Shown here: piece by piece, positions 1 to 8,101 of the stretch
Position numbering within the stretch: the stretch's first letter is position 1
How the letters are laid out: each line of letters begins with the position of its first letter
Source: Novosphingobium sp. UBA6272
GTDB taxonomy: Bacteria; Pseudomonadota; Alphaproteobacteria; Sphingomonadales; Sphingomonadaceae
NCBI RefSeq assembly: GCF_002440635.1
Contig: NZ_DJUW01000015.1
Coordinates: 163,265 to 227,264 of the forward strand
Length of the DNA: 64,000 bases
Reading direction: 5' to 3'
Made by a program: the position numbers and the translations under genes
Notes under the pieces: generated by a model
Told to the model about the DNA's origin: nothing
The model's input: the letters and a program-made list of their open reading frames with translations, nothing else
Database searches by the model: none

Positions 1-45
1 AACTGGAAGAGCGGGCGATTAGCGCCGCTTGCGCCTTCTAGCAAG

Positions 46-1428
46 CTATCCATACCGACCCTTTAACAGGCCCCAGGCGGCGCGCAGGCCCAGCGCATCG
101 CCGCCCTTGGGCCGGCCGGGCTTGGCCGCGGGGCGCCAGGCGAAGGTATCGAAGTGGGCCCAGTCGGTCCCTTCCGGCACGAACCGGTCGAGGAACAGTC
201 CGGCGACCGAGGCTCCGGCAAAGCCGTTGGAGCTGCTGTTGTTGAGATCGGCAATGTCGCTTTTCAGGTATTCGCGGTAGCCGTCGAACAGGGGCAGGCG
301 CCAGCAGCGGTCATCCGCCGCCTCGCCTGCCTTTAGCAGTTCTTCGGCGGTTTCGTCGCGGCGGGTGAACAGCGCGGGAAGGTCGGGCCCGACCGCGACC
401 CGGGCGGCACCGGTCAGGGTCGCGAAGTCGATCACCAGTTCGGGCTCTTCCTCGCCAGCGCGGGTCAGCGTGTCGCCCAGAACCAGCCGACCTTCGGCAT
501 CGGTGTTGCCGATCTCGACCGAGATCCCGGCGCGGCTGCGCAGCACGTCGCCAGGCCGGAAGGCATTGCCCGAAATCGCGTTCTCGACCGCCGGGATCAG
601 CAGGTGGAGCCGGACCTTGAGGCCGGCCTGCATCACCAGCTGGGCCAGCGCCAGGGCATGTGCCGCGCCGCCCATGTCCTTCTTCATCAGCAGCATGCCC
701 GAACTGGGCTTGATATCGAGCCCGCCGGAATCGAAGCAGACCCCCTTGCCGACGATCGCCACCCTGGGGTGCTTTTCATCGCCCCAGTGCAGTTCGATCA
801 TCCGCGGCGCGTGGCTGCGCGCGGCCGCGCGGCCCACGCCGTGAACCATCGGAAAGCCGCGCTCCAGCGCATCGCCGCTGGTCACCTTGAACTCCGCTCG
901 GTGCGCCTTGGCGAACGCGTGGGCTTCGTGTTCCAGCTGGGCCGGCCCCATGTCCTCGGCCGGGGTGTTGACCAGATCGCGGACCAGCGCCACTGCCGCC
1001 GCCTCGGCCAGCGCCGGTTCGATCGCCGCAACGTCTTTGGTCAGCAGGACCCGTGCGCCTTCTTCGCTTGGCTTGGAGAGATAGCGGTCAAAGCGGTACT
1101 GACCGGTCAGCCAGCCGTGCAGCGCGGGGCCAGGCTCGCCACCCGCCCGGCGATAGGTTCCAGCCGGGAGCGCCTCGGCCAGCCTGGCCATGCACCAGCT
1201 GGAGAGGCTCTCGACATTGGCCACGCCCGATACCACGAACCAGCTGTCGCCATCGGGCAGGATTGCAAAGGAATAGCCGTCGCCTTCGAACTTCTGCGCG
1301 GCCAGCGCGGCGCGCTGGGGGGCTGACAAGCCTTTGACGAAGGCATCGAGCCCGGCCTTGTCGACCAGATGGATCGGGATGGCGGGCTGGCCCTTGTCGG
1401 GCTGGATCAGGGTGTTTTTGTCACTCAT
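46..1428 (-). CDS. Leucyl aminopeptidase family protein (peptidase M17)
   Basis: A cytosolic metallo-aminopeptidase that removes N-terminal residues from peptides. About 460 residues: a variable N-terminal domain, then the M17 catalytic domain. Visible are the metal and catalytic region GKGVCFDSGG (about residues 227-236), the KKDMGGAA stretch just after it, and the family signature NTDAEGRLVLGD (about 308-319). I chose the ATG at 1428 over an in-frame start 18 bases upstream, because the extra six residues add nothing recognisable. It is divergent from map, with 47 bases between the two starts, so the two aminopeptidases probably share a promoter region. Family assignment is firm; the exact PepA or PepB identity is not. 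Confidence 0.93.
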   Translation of the reverse strand: MSDKNTLIQPDKGQPAIPIHLVDKAGLDAFVKGLSAPQRAALAAQKFEGDGYSFAILPDGDSWFVVSGVANVESLSSWCMARLAEALPAGTYRRAGGEPGPALHGWLTGQYRFDRYLSKPSEEGARVLLTKDVAAIEPALAEAAAVALVRDLVNTPAEDMGPAQLEHEAHAFAKAHRAEFKVTSGDALERGFPMVHGVGRAAARSHAPRMIELHWGDEKHPRVAIVGKGVCFDSGGLDIKPSSGMLLMKKDMGGAAHALALAQLVMQAGLKVRLHLLIPAVENAISGNAFRPGDVLRSRAGISVEIGNTDAEGRLVLGDTLTRAGEEEPELVIDFATLTGAARVAVGPDLPALFTRRDETAEELLKAGEAADDRCWRLPLFDGYREYLKSDIADLNNSSSNGFAGASVAGLFLDRFVPEGTDWAHFDTFAWRPAAKPGRPKGGDALGLRAAWGLLKGRYG

Positions 1429-1475
1429 GCCGGCGGCAATAGCCATTTGCGCGCTTTGTGACTATATGCACGGGC

Positions 1476-2300
1476 ATGAACCAGTACCAGACCGTTACCG
1501 ACGCCGATACGCAGCTGCGCGACGGCACGATCAAGTTGCACGGCCCCTCGGCCTTCGAAGGCATGCGCAAGGCCGGACGGCTCGCCGCCGAGACGCTCGA
1601 CGCGCTGGTGCCGATGGTCCAGCCGGGGGTGACCACCGGTGAGCTTGACGATTTCGTGCGCCAGTTCACGCTCGATAACGGTGCGGTTCCGGCGACGCTG
1701 GGTTATCGCGGCTATGCGCACTCGTGCTGCATCTCGATCAACCATGTGGTCTGCCACGGGATTCCGTCGGACAAGCAGCTCAAGGACGGGGACATCGTCA
1801 ATATCGACGTGACCCCGTTGCTTGACGGCTGGCATGGCGACAGCAGCCGGATGTACCTGGTCGGCGACGTGCCGTTGAAGGCCAAGCGGCTGGTCGATGT
1901 GACTTACGAGTGCCTGATGCTGGGGATTGAACAGGCCCGGCCCGGCGCGCGGCTGGGCGATATCGGCGCGGCGATCCAGAAATATGCCGAAGGGCACCGC
2001 TATGGCGTGGTCCGCGAATTCTGCGGACACGGCCTCGGCCGGCTGTTCCACGATGCCCCCGAAGTGGTCCACGCCGCCCGCGCAGGCACCGGGCCGGAGC
2101 TGAAGCCGGGCATGTTCTTCACGATCGAACCGATGATCAACCTTGGCAAGCCGGGGGTGAAGCTGCTGGAGGATGGCTGGACGGCGGTGACGCGGGATCG
2201 CTCGCTGTCGGCGCAATTCGAACACTCGATCGGGATCACCGAGGACGGGTGCGAGATCTTTACGGCGAGCCCGAAGGGGTTGGACAAGCCGCCTTACTAG
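1476..2300 (+). CDS. map: Methionine aminopeptidase, type I
   Basis: Removes the initiator methionine from new proteins in the cytosol. The 274 residues match the bacterial type I enzyme. All five metal ligands of the pita-bread fold can be placed: D111 (in NID), D122 (in HGDSS), H185 (in CGHGLG), E218 (in TIEPM) and E249 (in FEHS). The substrate-side histidine H90 is in INHVVCHG. An ATG at 1476 fits better than the in-frame GTG at 1458. The gene ends five bases before a fold-back element and faces ccmB convergently. Confidence 0.97.
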   Translation: MNQYQTVTDADTQLRDGTIKLHGPSAFEGMRKAGRLAAETLDALVPMVQPGVTTGELDDFVRQFTLDNGAVPATLGYRGYAHSCCISINHVVCHGIPSDKQLKDGDIVNIDVTPLLDGWHGDSSRMYLVGDVPLKAKRLVDVTYECLMLGIEQARPGARLGDIGAAIQKYAEGHRYGVVREFCGHGLGRLFHDAPEVVHAARAGTGPELKPGMFFTIEPMINLGKPGVKLLEDGWTAVTRDRSLSAQFEHSIGITEDGCEIFTASPKGLDKPPY

Positions 2301-2304
2301 GATT

Positions 2305-2483
2305 GGTTCACGCAGAGGGCGCAGAGAAGAAAGTGGAGGCGCAGAGATGTCGTGCTTCCGGCGAAGCCGATCTAGCTCTTCAATATTTCGCCAAACGCAA
2401 CGTCAAAGAACAGAGGCTGAGCCTTCGGCTCAGGGGAACGCCTCTGCGCCTCTATCTTTTTCTCTGCGCCCTCTGCGTGAACC
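2305..2483. repeat. Fold-back (inverted-repeat) element 1 at a convergent gene junction
   Basis: A 179-bp element with terminal inverted repeats. 2305-2328 is a perfect reverse complement of 2460-2483 (24 bases), and the match extends to 43 bases with 5 mismatches (2305-2347 against 2441-2483). Each arm starts GGTTC and then runs through degenerate tandem GCGCAGAG units. Inside are a smaller perfect hairpin (CTGAGCC, loop TTC, GGCTCAG, 2417-2433) and a core (2387-2404) shared with the element at 4979-5134. It fills almost all the space between the map stop and the ccmB stop. It may act as a bidirectional terminator and looks like a dispersed repeat. Confidence 0.85.
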
Positions 2484-2486
2484 CTC

Positions 2487-3143
2487 TTAACTTCTTCCAG
2501 CCCGGATCGCCGCTCCTGCCGCGAAGGGCGTGATCGCCAGCAGCACCAGACTGAACGCGGCGGTCAGGCCCAGGCCGCTTTCGCCGCCGATCGCAAGACT
2601 GCCCGCGCCGAATACCAGCAGCGGCACAGCCAGCGGGATCGCCATCAGGCCGCCCAGCGCTGCGCCGCCGCGCAGGCCGGCGGTGATCGCGGCGACCAGT
2701 ACGCCGAGCGCGGCCAGCCCCGGGGTTCCGGCCAGCAGTCCCAGTTCGACCAGCCACAGCGTTTGCCCATCGATCCCGACCAGCGCGGAGGCGGGCAGGG
2801 CGGCCAGCATCAGCGGCGGCCCGAAGCTGAGCCAGTGCGCCAGCACCCGCACACTTACCAGCAGTTCCTCGCTGATCCCGCGCAGTGCCCACTGATCGAA
2901 CATGCCGAGCTCAAGGTCCGGCTCGATCAGCCGGTCGAGCGGCAGGATCGCGGCGAGCAGCGCCGCCACCCAGATCACCCCGCCCCCGGTCCGCGCCATT
3001 ACGGGCGCATCGGGACCGACCGCGAACGGATAGAGCATCGCGACCGCCAGGAAGAACAGCACCGGCAACAGCGCCCCGCCGCGCCGTCCGCCCAGCAGCA
3101 GCTGCGCCAGATCGCGGCGGAGGAGGGCCAAGAGCATGCTCAT
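2487..3143 (-). CDS. ccmB: Heme exporter permease CcmB
   Basis: The membrane subunit of the CcmAB ABC complex of cytochrome c maturation system I, which works with CcmC and CcmE on the heme chaperone pathway in the inner membrane. The 218 residues are very hydrophobic, with about six predicted membrane segments and the usual short charged N-terminus (MSMLLALLRRDLAQL). The start ATG overlaps the ccmA stop as ATGA, so the two are translationally coupled. No other ccm gene is in the window, so the rest of the system must lie elsewhere. Confidence 0.93.
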   Translation of the reverse strand: MSMLLALLRRDLAQLLLGGRRGGALLPVLFFLAVAMLYPFAVGPDAPVMARTGGGVIWVAALLAAILPLDRLIEPDLELGMFDQWALRGISEELLVSVRVLAHWLSFGPPLMLAALPASALVGIDGQTLWLVELGLLAGTPGLAALGVLVAAITAGLRGGAALGGLMAIPLAVPLLVFGAGSLAIGGESGLGLTAAFSLVLLAITPFAAGAAIRAGRS

Positions 3144-3742
3144 GAAAGCCCCTTCCCCGACGGGGAAGGGAGAAAGTCTGACAATTCGATCCGGGTCATG
3201 CCAGCCAAGGTGAACGGCTGGTGCGAGGCGATCACTGCAATCCCGCCCTCGGTGCAATGCTCGGCTACCAGCGTCTCGACCAGCGCGGTGCCCTTGGCGT
3301 CGAGCCCGTTGAGCGGCTCGTCCAGCAACCAGATCGGCGCGCCTTGCCCGATCAGCCGGGCCAGCGCCGCGCGCTTTTTCTGCCCGGTGGAAAGATAGCG
3401 CACCGGAATGTCCATCAACGCGGCAATGCCCAGCCGCGCTGCCTGGAAATCCGCCGGCCCGTCGAGCCGCTGCCAAAAGGCCAGAGCCTGGCCCAGCGGC
3501 AGATGCGGGTCGAGCGCCGGGCGCTCGTCGACCAGGGCGATGGCTCCTGCGCGCTCGACCGTTCCGGCATAGGGGGCGAGCAGTCCGGCCAGGATCCGGA
3601 TCAAGCTCGACTTGCCGATCCCGTTGGCTCCGCCCAGCTGCAGCGCCTCGCCCGGACCCAGCGCGAACCCCAGCCGCGCGAACAGCAGCCGGTCGCCGCG
3701 GCGGCACGCAAGGTCTTGGGCGGCGATACGGCACTCTTGCAT
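3140..3742 (-). CDS. ccmA: Heme exporter ATP-binding protein CcmA
   Basis: The ATPase of the CcmAB complex in cytochrome c biogenesis. It has 200 residues, normal for CcmA and shorter than most ABC ATPases. Walker A is GGANGIGKSS (37-46), the signature is LSTGQKKR (117-124), Walker B is IWLLDEPLNGLD (137-148), and the switch histidine is in ASHQP (about 174). The frame stays open upstream, but the ABC domain begins at the ATG at 3742 (MQECRIAAQDL), which is the natural start. The upstream neighbour, the pterin dehydratase gene, is divergent. Confidence 0.94.
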   Translation of the reverse strand: MQECRIAAQDLACRRGDRLLFARLGFALGPGEALQLGGANGIGKSSLIRILAGLLAPYAGTVERAGAIALVDERPALDPHLPLGQALAFWQRLDGPADFQAARLGIAALMDIPVRYLSTGQKKRAALARLIGQGAPIWLLDEPLNGLDAKGTALVETLVAEHCTEGGIAVIASHQPFTLAGMTRIELSDFLPSPSGKGLS

Positions 3743-3790
3743 GGGCCAGCGCGATAGGGGAAAGCATGGGGTCTGCCAAGGAGAGCGCAC

Positions 3791-4081
3791 GTGTCCATCC
3801 CCCGTCTGACCCAAGCCGAAGTCGATAGCCTCCTTACCGAAGTACCGGGCTGGACCCTGCGCGAGGACGGCAAGGCGATTGTCTGCAGTTTCAAGTTCAA
3901 GGATTTCAACCAGGCCTTCGGCTTCATGACCCGCGTTGCGCTCTATGCCGACAAACATGACCACCACCCGGAATGGTTCAACGTCTACAACCGGGTCGAG
4001 ATGACGCTGACCACCCACGATGCCGATGGCCTGAGTGCGCGCGATGCAGCGATGGCGCGGGCGATCGAGGGCTACCTGTAG
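3791..4081 (+). CDS. phhB: 4a-hydroxytetrahydrobiopterin dehydratase (pterin-4a-carbinolamine dehydratase)
   Basis: Dehydrates 4a-hydroxytetrahydropterin during pterin cofactor recycling, as needed by aromatic amino-acid hydroxylases; in bacteria without these it often serves molybdopterin or folate metabolism. The 96 residues equal the family length. The active-site segment DKHDHHPEW (about residues 54-62) is present. It starts at GTG 3791, with a clear AAGGAG just upstream. Its stop overlaps the next gene by one base (TAGTG), so the next two genes are probably read from the same message. No phenylalanine hydroxylase gene is in the window. Confidence 0.93.
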   Translation: MSIPRLTQAEVDSLLTEVPGWTLREDGKAIVCSFKFKDFNQAFGFMTRVALYADKHDHHPEWFNVYNRVEMTLTTHDADGLSARDAAMARAIEGYL

Positions 4082-4467
4082 TGGCGCGGGCGCGCTGCTC
4101 GTGCGGGCAGCTGGGAATCGAGATCGAGGGCGATCCAGTGCTCAATGCGCTGTGCCATTGTACTGACTGCCGGCGCCGCACCGGCAGCGCATTTGGCTGG
4201 CAGGCTTATTTTTTGGAAGGTCAGCTTACCGGAAAGAGCGGCACAGCCAAGGCGCGCCCGGTGCCAGTCGCCGAACCGCAGGTCCGTCACTTCTGCCCGG
4301 ATTGCGGCACGACCGTCTGGTGGACTTCAGGAACCGCGCCGGGAATGGTGGGTGTGGCTGGCGGAACGTTTGATCCCGGTGTGCTCGGTGAACCGATTGC
4401 ATCTTACCGTGATGAGAACCGGTGCGTCTGGCTAAGCACGCCGGAAGGCTGGACGATCTATCCGTGA
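4081..4467 (+). CDS. GFA (glutathione-dependent formaldehyde-activating enzyme) family protein
   Basis: A small zinc-binding protein of the GFA/CENP-V fold. Most members have no proven substrate, so formaldehyde activation should not be assumed. It has 128 residues with the expected cysteine pattern: C6 and C8 (CSCG), C25, C27 and C30 (CHCTDC), and C72 and C75 (CPDC). The GTG start overlaps the upstream TAG by one base, and the stop overlaps the next start as GTGA. It therefore sits inside a three-gene coupled unit with the pterin dehydratase and the DUF1697 protein. Confidence 0.9.
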   Translation: MARARCSCGQLGIEIEGDPVLNALCHCTDCRRRTGSAFGWQAYFLEGQLTGKSGTAKARPVPVAEPQVRHFCPDCGTTVWWTSGTAPGMVGVAGGTFDPGVLGEPIASYRDENRCVWLSTPEGWTIYP

Positions 4468-4970
4468 CCGGCTGGGTCGCCCTGCTGCGCGCGGTCAATG
4501 TCGGCGGCAACAACAAGATTCCGATGGTCGAACTGGCGGCGCTGGCCGGGCGGCTGGGGCTTATGCAAGCGCGGACCTATATCGCCAGCGGGAACCTGAT
4601 CTTCGCCAGTGCGCTGGGGGAGCATGATCTGCGTGGGCTGATCGAGGATGGAATCGAAGCGGAGTTCGGCACGCGGATCGGGGTGTTGGTGCGCAGCGCG
4701 GAGGAACTGGCCGACGTGGCTGCGTGCTGCCCCTGGCCGGAGCGTGCCGGGAACCGGGTGGTCGTGCTGTTCACCGATGTGGAGCCCTCGCTGGACGGGG
4801 TGCGCAATCAGGCGGGTGAAGTGCTGGCACTTGGGCGGCGCGAGATCTTTATCGACTATGACGAGGGGATGGGCACTTCGAAGCTGGCGGTCCCGGCTGC
4901 CAAGTCGGGGACGGCGCGGAACATGAATACGGTGCGGAAGCTGGCAGAGCTGGCTGGGTCGCTGATCTAA
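4464..4970 (+). CDS. DUF1697 family protein
   Basis: Function unknown. 168 residues, close to the usual DUF1697 length. The family's opening block is present (WVALLRAVNVGGNNKIPM) together with the conserved TYIASGNLIF stretch. I chose the GTG at 4464 because it overlaps the preceding TGA (GTGA) and starts exactly at the domain; in-frame ATGs further upstream would run into the GFA gene. It is the last gene of a coupled trio and ends eight bases before the second fold-back element. Confidence 0.88.
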   Translation: MTGWVALLRAVNVGGNNKIPMVELAALAGRLGLMQARTYIASGNLIFASALGEHDLRGLIEDGIEAEFGTRIGVLVRSAEELADVAACCPWPERAGNRVVVLFTDVEPSLDGVRNQAGEVLALGRREIFIDYDEGMGTSKLAVPAAKSGTARNMNTVRKLAELAGSLI

Positions 4971-4978
4971 TCCATATT

Positions 4979-5134
4979 GGTTCACACGAAGACACGAAGG
5001 ACACGAAGAGGCCGTTTTTGGACGCAGGTCTCATTCATTCAATCCGGCGTTTCGACCTGCAAGAACGTCAGATTGGAAGCGCGTTTTCGCCGCAGACGCA
5101 ACGTCTTCGTGATCTTCGTGTCTTCGTGTGAACC
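4979..5134. repeat. Fold-back (inverted-repeat) element 2 at a convergent gene junction
   Basis: A 156-bp element built like the one at 2305-2483. 4979-4999 is a perfect reverse complement of 5114-5134, and the match extends to 31 bases with 2 mismatches. Each arm is GGTTC followed by tandem ACACGAAG-type octamers. An inner stem pairs GCAGGTC (5024-5030) with GACCTGC (5054-5060). The core at 5086-5105 (TTCGCC, then ACGCAACGTC) matches 2387-2404 of element 1. It ends directly against the stop codon of the convergent SDR gene at 5135. No reading frame in it looks real. Confidence 0.85.
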
Positions 5135-5944
5135 CTATTTCCCGCCAAGCGGCTGCCCACTGGCCTTGGTCATCTTGCGCAACCTTCCCGGCATCCAGCG
5201 CGCCGCGAAGGCCAGGCGATGGGCGCTTTTGCCGACGCGATTGTGCAAGGTATCACTATGGACAGCTTTCCACGCTGCCTCGGCGACATCGCCGACCGGC
5301 GAAATCTCCAGCCCGGCTTCCTGCACCCGGCTGCGGATATCCTCGTTGCTCTGCTGGTTGGGGTTCATGTCGATCAGCGGTGTGTCGATGAAGCCCGGCA
5401 TCAGGTCGCAGACCTTGATTTCGTCCGGCGCCCATTCGGCATCGAGGCATTCGGTGATCGCCCGGACCCCGAACTTGGTCGCCGAATAGACCGAGGCCCC
5501 CGGCGTGCCATAAATCCCCGCCGCGCTGGCGGTGCTCAGCAGGCACGATCCCGGCGCGCTGGCCTTGAGCCAGGGGTGCGCCGCCTGCGCGCCGAACAGC
5601 ACGCCTTTGAGGTTGATATCCAGACAGCGCTGGATTTCGGCCACGTTGTTCTCGATCAGCGGGCCGCCGAGCGGGATCCCGGCGTTGTTGAACACCACGT
5701 CGATCTTGCCGCCGCTGGCCTTGGCGCAATCGGCCAGCGCCGCATCCCAGGCCGAGCGATCACGCACGTCGAGCTTGTGAACCGAACTGTGCCCCGCCGG
5801 AAGCATGGCCGCAGTTTCGCGCGCGCCGGCCTCGTTGATGTCGGCAAGCCCGACAAACCAGCCCTGTCCGCCAAACTTCAGTGCCACCGCCCGGCCGATG
5901 CCGGATGCCCCGCCGGTGATGAAAATCGTCTTGTGCGCAGCCAT
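5135..5944 (-). CDS. Short-chain dehydrogenase/reductase (SDR)
   Basis: An NAD(P)-dependent oxidoreductase of unknown substrate, presumably cytosolic. 269 residues of classical SDR type: cofactor motif TGGASGIG (10-17), NNAG (86-89), and catalytic S140, Y153 and K157 (YSATK). The C-terminus is somewhat longer than in the smallest SDRs. A GGGAGAGGG-like ribosome site precedes the ATG. Neighbours do not reveal the pathway: upstream is a co-directional DNA glycosylase gene 41 bases away, downstream the fold-back element. Confidence 0.92.
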   Translation of the reverse strand: MAAHKTIFITGGASGIGRAVALKFGGQGWFVGLADINEAGARETAAMLPAGHSSVHKLDVRDRSAWDAALADCAKASGGKIDVVFNNAGIPLGGPLIENNVAEIQRCLDINLKGVLFGAQAAHPWLKASAPGSCLLSTASAAGIYGTPGASVYSATKFGVRAITECLDAEWAPDEIKVCDLMPGFIDTPLIDMNPNQQSNEDIRSRVQEAGLEISPVGDVAEAAWKAVHSDTLHNRVGKSAHRLAFAARWMPGRLRKMTKASGQPLGGK

Positions 5945-5985
5945 CGCCCTCTCCCGAATCGAACTGACATTGTTGTCAGCAGTGC

Positions 5986-6603
5986 TTACAGCGCCGGGTT
6001 GTTATAGCAATGCCAGGTGAAGATCGCCGCGGCGCCGCGGTGCGGGCGCCAGGCCTCGGCGAGTTCGCGGGTCGCTTTCTCGCTGGGTCGTTCCTCCAGA
6101 CCGAGCAATTTGCCTAGCCCGGCCTGAACCGCCAAATCACCCGCGGGCCAGATGTCGGGGCGGCCTTCGGCGAACAGCAGGTAGATTTCGGCCGACCAAC
6201 GGCCAATCCCCTTGATCAGGGTCAGTTGGGCGATGGCTTCCTCATCGTCGCTGGGCAGGTTGTCGAAATCGAGGCTGCCGGTCACCACCAGTTCGCACAA
6301 GGACCGCATGTAGCCCTGCTTTTGCCGCGACAGGCCGCAGGCGCGCAGCGTGTCGAAATCGGAATCGAGCACGCGGTGCGGGTCGAGGTCCTCGCCCACA
6401 TGGGCCTCGAACTTGCGCCACATCGAAGCCGCTGCGGCGACGCTGACCTGCTGGCCGACGATCGTCCGCATCAGGGTGCCGTATCCGGTCGGCCGGATCC
6501 GCGGCTCGGGATAACCGACGCGTTCGACCGCCAGTGCGATCTTCGGCTCCAGCGCCGATACCGCATCTAGTCCCGCCCTGATCTGCTTCGCACTCAAACT
6601 CAT
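5986..6603 (-). CDS. DNA-3-methyladenine glycosylase II-type (AlkA-like) HhH-GPD protein
   Basis: Base-excision repair glycosylase removing alkylated bases. 205 residues with the N-terminal block GTLMRTIVGQQVS, the helix-hairpin-helix LIKGIGRWSAEI (about 129-140) and the catalytic aspartate D156 in WPAGDLA. It is shorter than E. coli AlkA because it lacks the N-terminal TBP-like domain, as many bacterial members do. I chose the ATG at 6603 over an in-frame start at 6654, since the extra residues have no family support. Confidence 0.92.
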   Translation of the reverse strand: MSLSAKQIRAGLDAVSALEPKIALAVERVGYPEPRIRPTGYGTLMRTIVGQQVSVAAAASMWRKFEAHVGEDLDPHRVLDSDFDTLRACGLSRQKQGYMRSLCELVVTGSLDFDNLPSDDEEAIAQLTLIKGIGRWSAEIYLLFAEGRPDIWPAGDLAVQAGLGKLLGLEERPSEKATRELAEAWRPHRGAAAIFTWHCYNNPAL

Positions 6604-6693
6604 TGCCGCGTCCCGCTTGCCAAACTTCTGGCGAGTGGTTAGCAGCCCGGCCAAAGCGCCGATAGGGGGCGCTCCACAAGAGGATCGACGAAT

Positions 6694-7011
6694 ATGCCCA
6701 AGCTTGTCGTGGTCAATCGGGCCGGTGAGGAAAAGCAGATCGAAGCCAGCGCCGGGGTTTCCGTGATGGAAGCGATCCGCGACAACGGCTTTGACGAATT
6801 GCTGGCGCTGTGCGGTGGATGCTGCTCATGCGCCACCTGCCATGTCTATGTCGACCCGGCCTTTGCCGACAAGGTGACCCCGCTGTCGGAAGACGAGAAC
6901 GACCTGCTCGATTCGACCGATCACCGCACCGAAATGTCGCGGCTGTCGTGCCAGCTGGAAATCAGCGACGCGCTCGACGGCCTCAAGGTGACGATCGCTC
7001 CCGAAGACTGA
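6694..7011 (+). CDS. 2Fe-2S ferredoxin (adrenodoxin/ISC type)
   Basis: A small electron carrier of the vertebrate-type ferredoxin group, 105 residues. The cluster ligands are C40, C46, C49 (CGGCCSCATCH) and C86 (LSCQLEI). Two additional cysteines, C43 and C44, sit inside the ligand loop where relatives usually have serine. Partners cannot be named from context: the downstream co-directional gene is a cysteine synthase 62 bases away, and the upstream glycosylase gene is divergent. Candidate clients include P450s, Rieske oxygenases, Fe-S assembly, or the ferredoxin-type CysI encoded 36 kb away. Confidence 0.93.
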   Translation: MPKLVVVNRAGEEKQIEASAGVSVMEAIRDNGFDELLALCGGCCSCATCHVYVDPAFADKVTPLSEDENDLLDSTDHRTEMSRLSCQLEISDALDGLKVTIAPED

Positions 7012-7073
7012 GTTTCACGCGGCAAAGCGCAAATCGATTGCGCGGCGGCCCATGCAAACCTAACTCTGACGGC

Positions 7074-8081
7074 ATGAACGCACCATCCGCGAGAACCGAC
7101 ACGCTTGAACTGATCGGCAACACCCCGCTGGTCCTGCTCGAAGGGCCGAGCGAGGCCGCTGGCTGCGAGATCTGGGGCAAGTGCGAATTCGCCAACCCCG
7201 GTGCCTCGGTCAAGGACCGGGCCGCGCTGTGGATCGTCCGCGATGCCGAGGAAAAGGGCCTGCTCAGGCCCGGCGGGACGATTGTCGAAGGGACCGCCGG
7301 CAATACCGGGATCGGGATCGCGCTGGTCGCCAATGCGCTCGGCTACAAGACCGTGATCGTCATGCCGGAGAACCAGTCCAAGGAAAAGATGGACACGTTG
7401 CGCGCGCTGGGGGCCGAGTTGGTTCTGGTTCCGCCCGCGCCATTCTCCAATCCCGGGCACTTCGTCCACACCTCGCGTCGGCTGGCCGAAGAGACCGAAG
7501 GCGCGGTCTGGGCCAACCAATTCGACAATATCGCCAACCGCAAGGCCCACATCGAAAGCACCGCGCCTGAAATCTGGGAGCAGCTCGAAGGCCGGGTTGA
7601 CGGCTTTACTTGCGCTGCCGGGACCGGCGGGACGATCGCCGGGGTCGGACTTGGCCTGAAAGCCTTCGATGAAAGCATTCGCATCGCCCTGACCGACCCG
7701 CATGGCGCGGCGCTCTACAACTACTACGCCCACGGCGAACTCAAGGCCGAGGGCAATTCGGTGGCCGAAGGGATCGGGCAGGGCCGGATCACCGCCAATC
7801 TGGAAGGCGCGCCGATAGACACCCAGTTCCGCATTTCCGACGACGAAGGGCTCGATTGGGTCGCCCGGCTGCTCAAGGAAGAAGGGCTTTGCCTGGGCTT
7901 GTCATCGGGCATCAATGTTGCCGGAGCGGTTGAACTGGGCCGGCAGCTGGTGGCCGAAGGACGCGAGAATCCCCGCGTCGCGACGATCCTGTGCGACACC
8001 GGTTTCCGCTACCTGTCCAGCCTCTACAACGCGGAATGGCTGAAATCCAAGGGTCTCCCGGTCTTCCCCTGGCTCGCCTGA
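7074..8081 (+). CDS. cysK: Cysteine synthase (O-acetylserine sulfhydrylase)
   Basis: A PLP enzyme that makes cysteine from O-acetylserine and sulfide. 335 residues of fold-type II: PLP lysine K47 in GASVKDR, the substrate loop GTAGNTG (73-79), and the phosphate-binding GTGGTIAG loop in the second half. I took the ATG at 7074 (MNAPSARTDTLELIGNTPLV), since the family consensus starts near ELIGNTPLV. It is the sulfide-consuming end of the pathway whose reductive genes lie at 41.8-45.7 kb. Cystathionine beta-synthase relatives are the main alternative, but no second domain is present. Confidence 0.93.
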   Translation: MNAPSARTDTLELIGNTPLVLLEGPSEAAGCEIWGKCEFANPGASVKDRAALWIVRDAEEKGLLRPGGTIVEGTAGNTGIGIALVANALGYKTVIVMPENQSKEKMDTLRALGAELVLVPPAPFSNPGHFVHTSRRLAEETEGAVWANQFDNIANRKAHIESTAPEIWEQLEGRVDGFTCAAGTGGTIAGVGLGLKAFDESIRIALTDPHGAALYNYYAHGELKAEGNSVAEGIGQGRITANLEGAPIDTQFRISDDEGLDWVARLLKEEGLCLGLSSGINVAGAVELGRQLVAEGRENPRVATILCDTGFRYLSSLYNAEWLKSKGLPVFPWLA

Positions 8082-8101
8082 TCGGCTAACATCGTCGCAG
8101 A

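Noticed and set aside
3743..4018. A long N-terminal extension of ccmA
   Set aside because: The open frame upstream of 3742 is antisense to the pterin dehydratase gene; the ABC domain starts exactly at the ATG at 3742 and the total length then equals CcmA.
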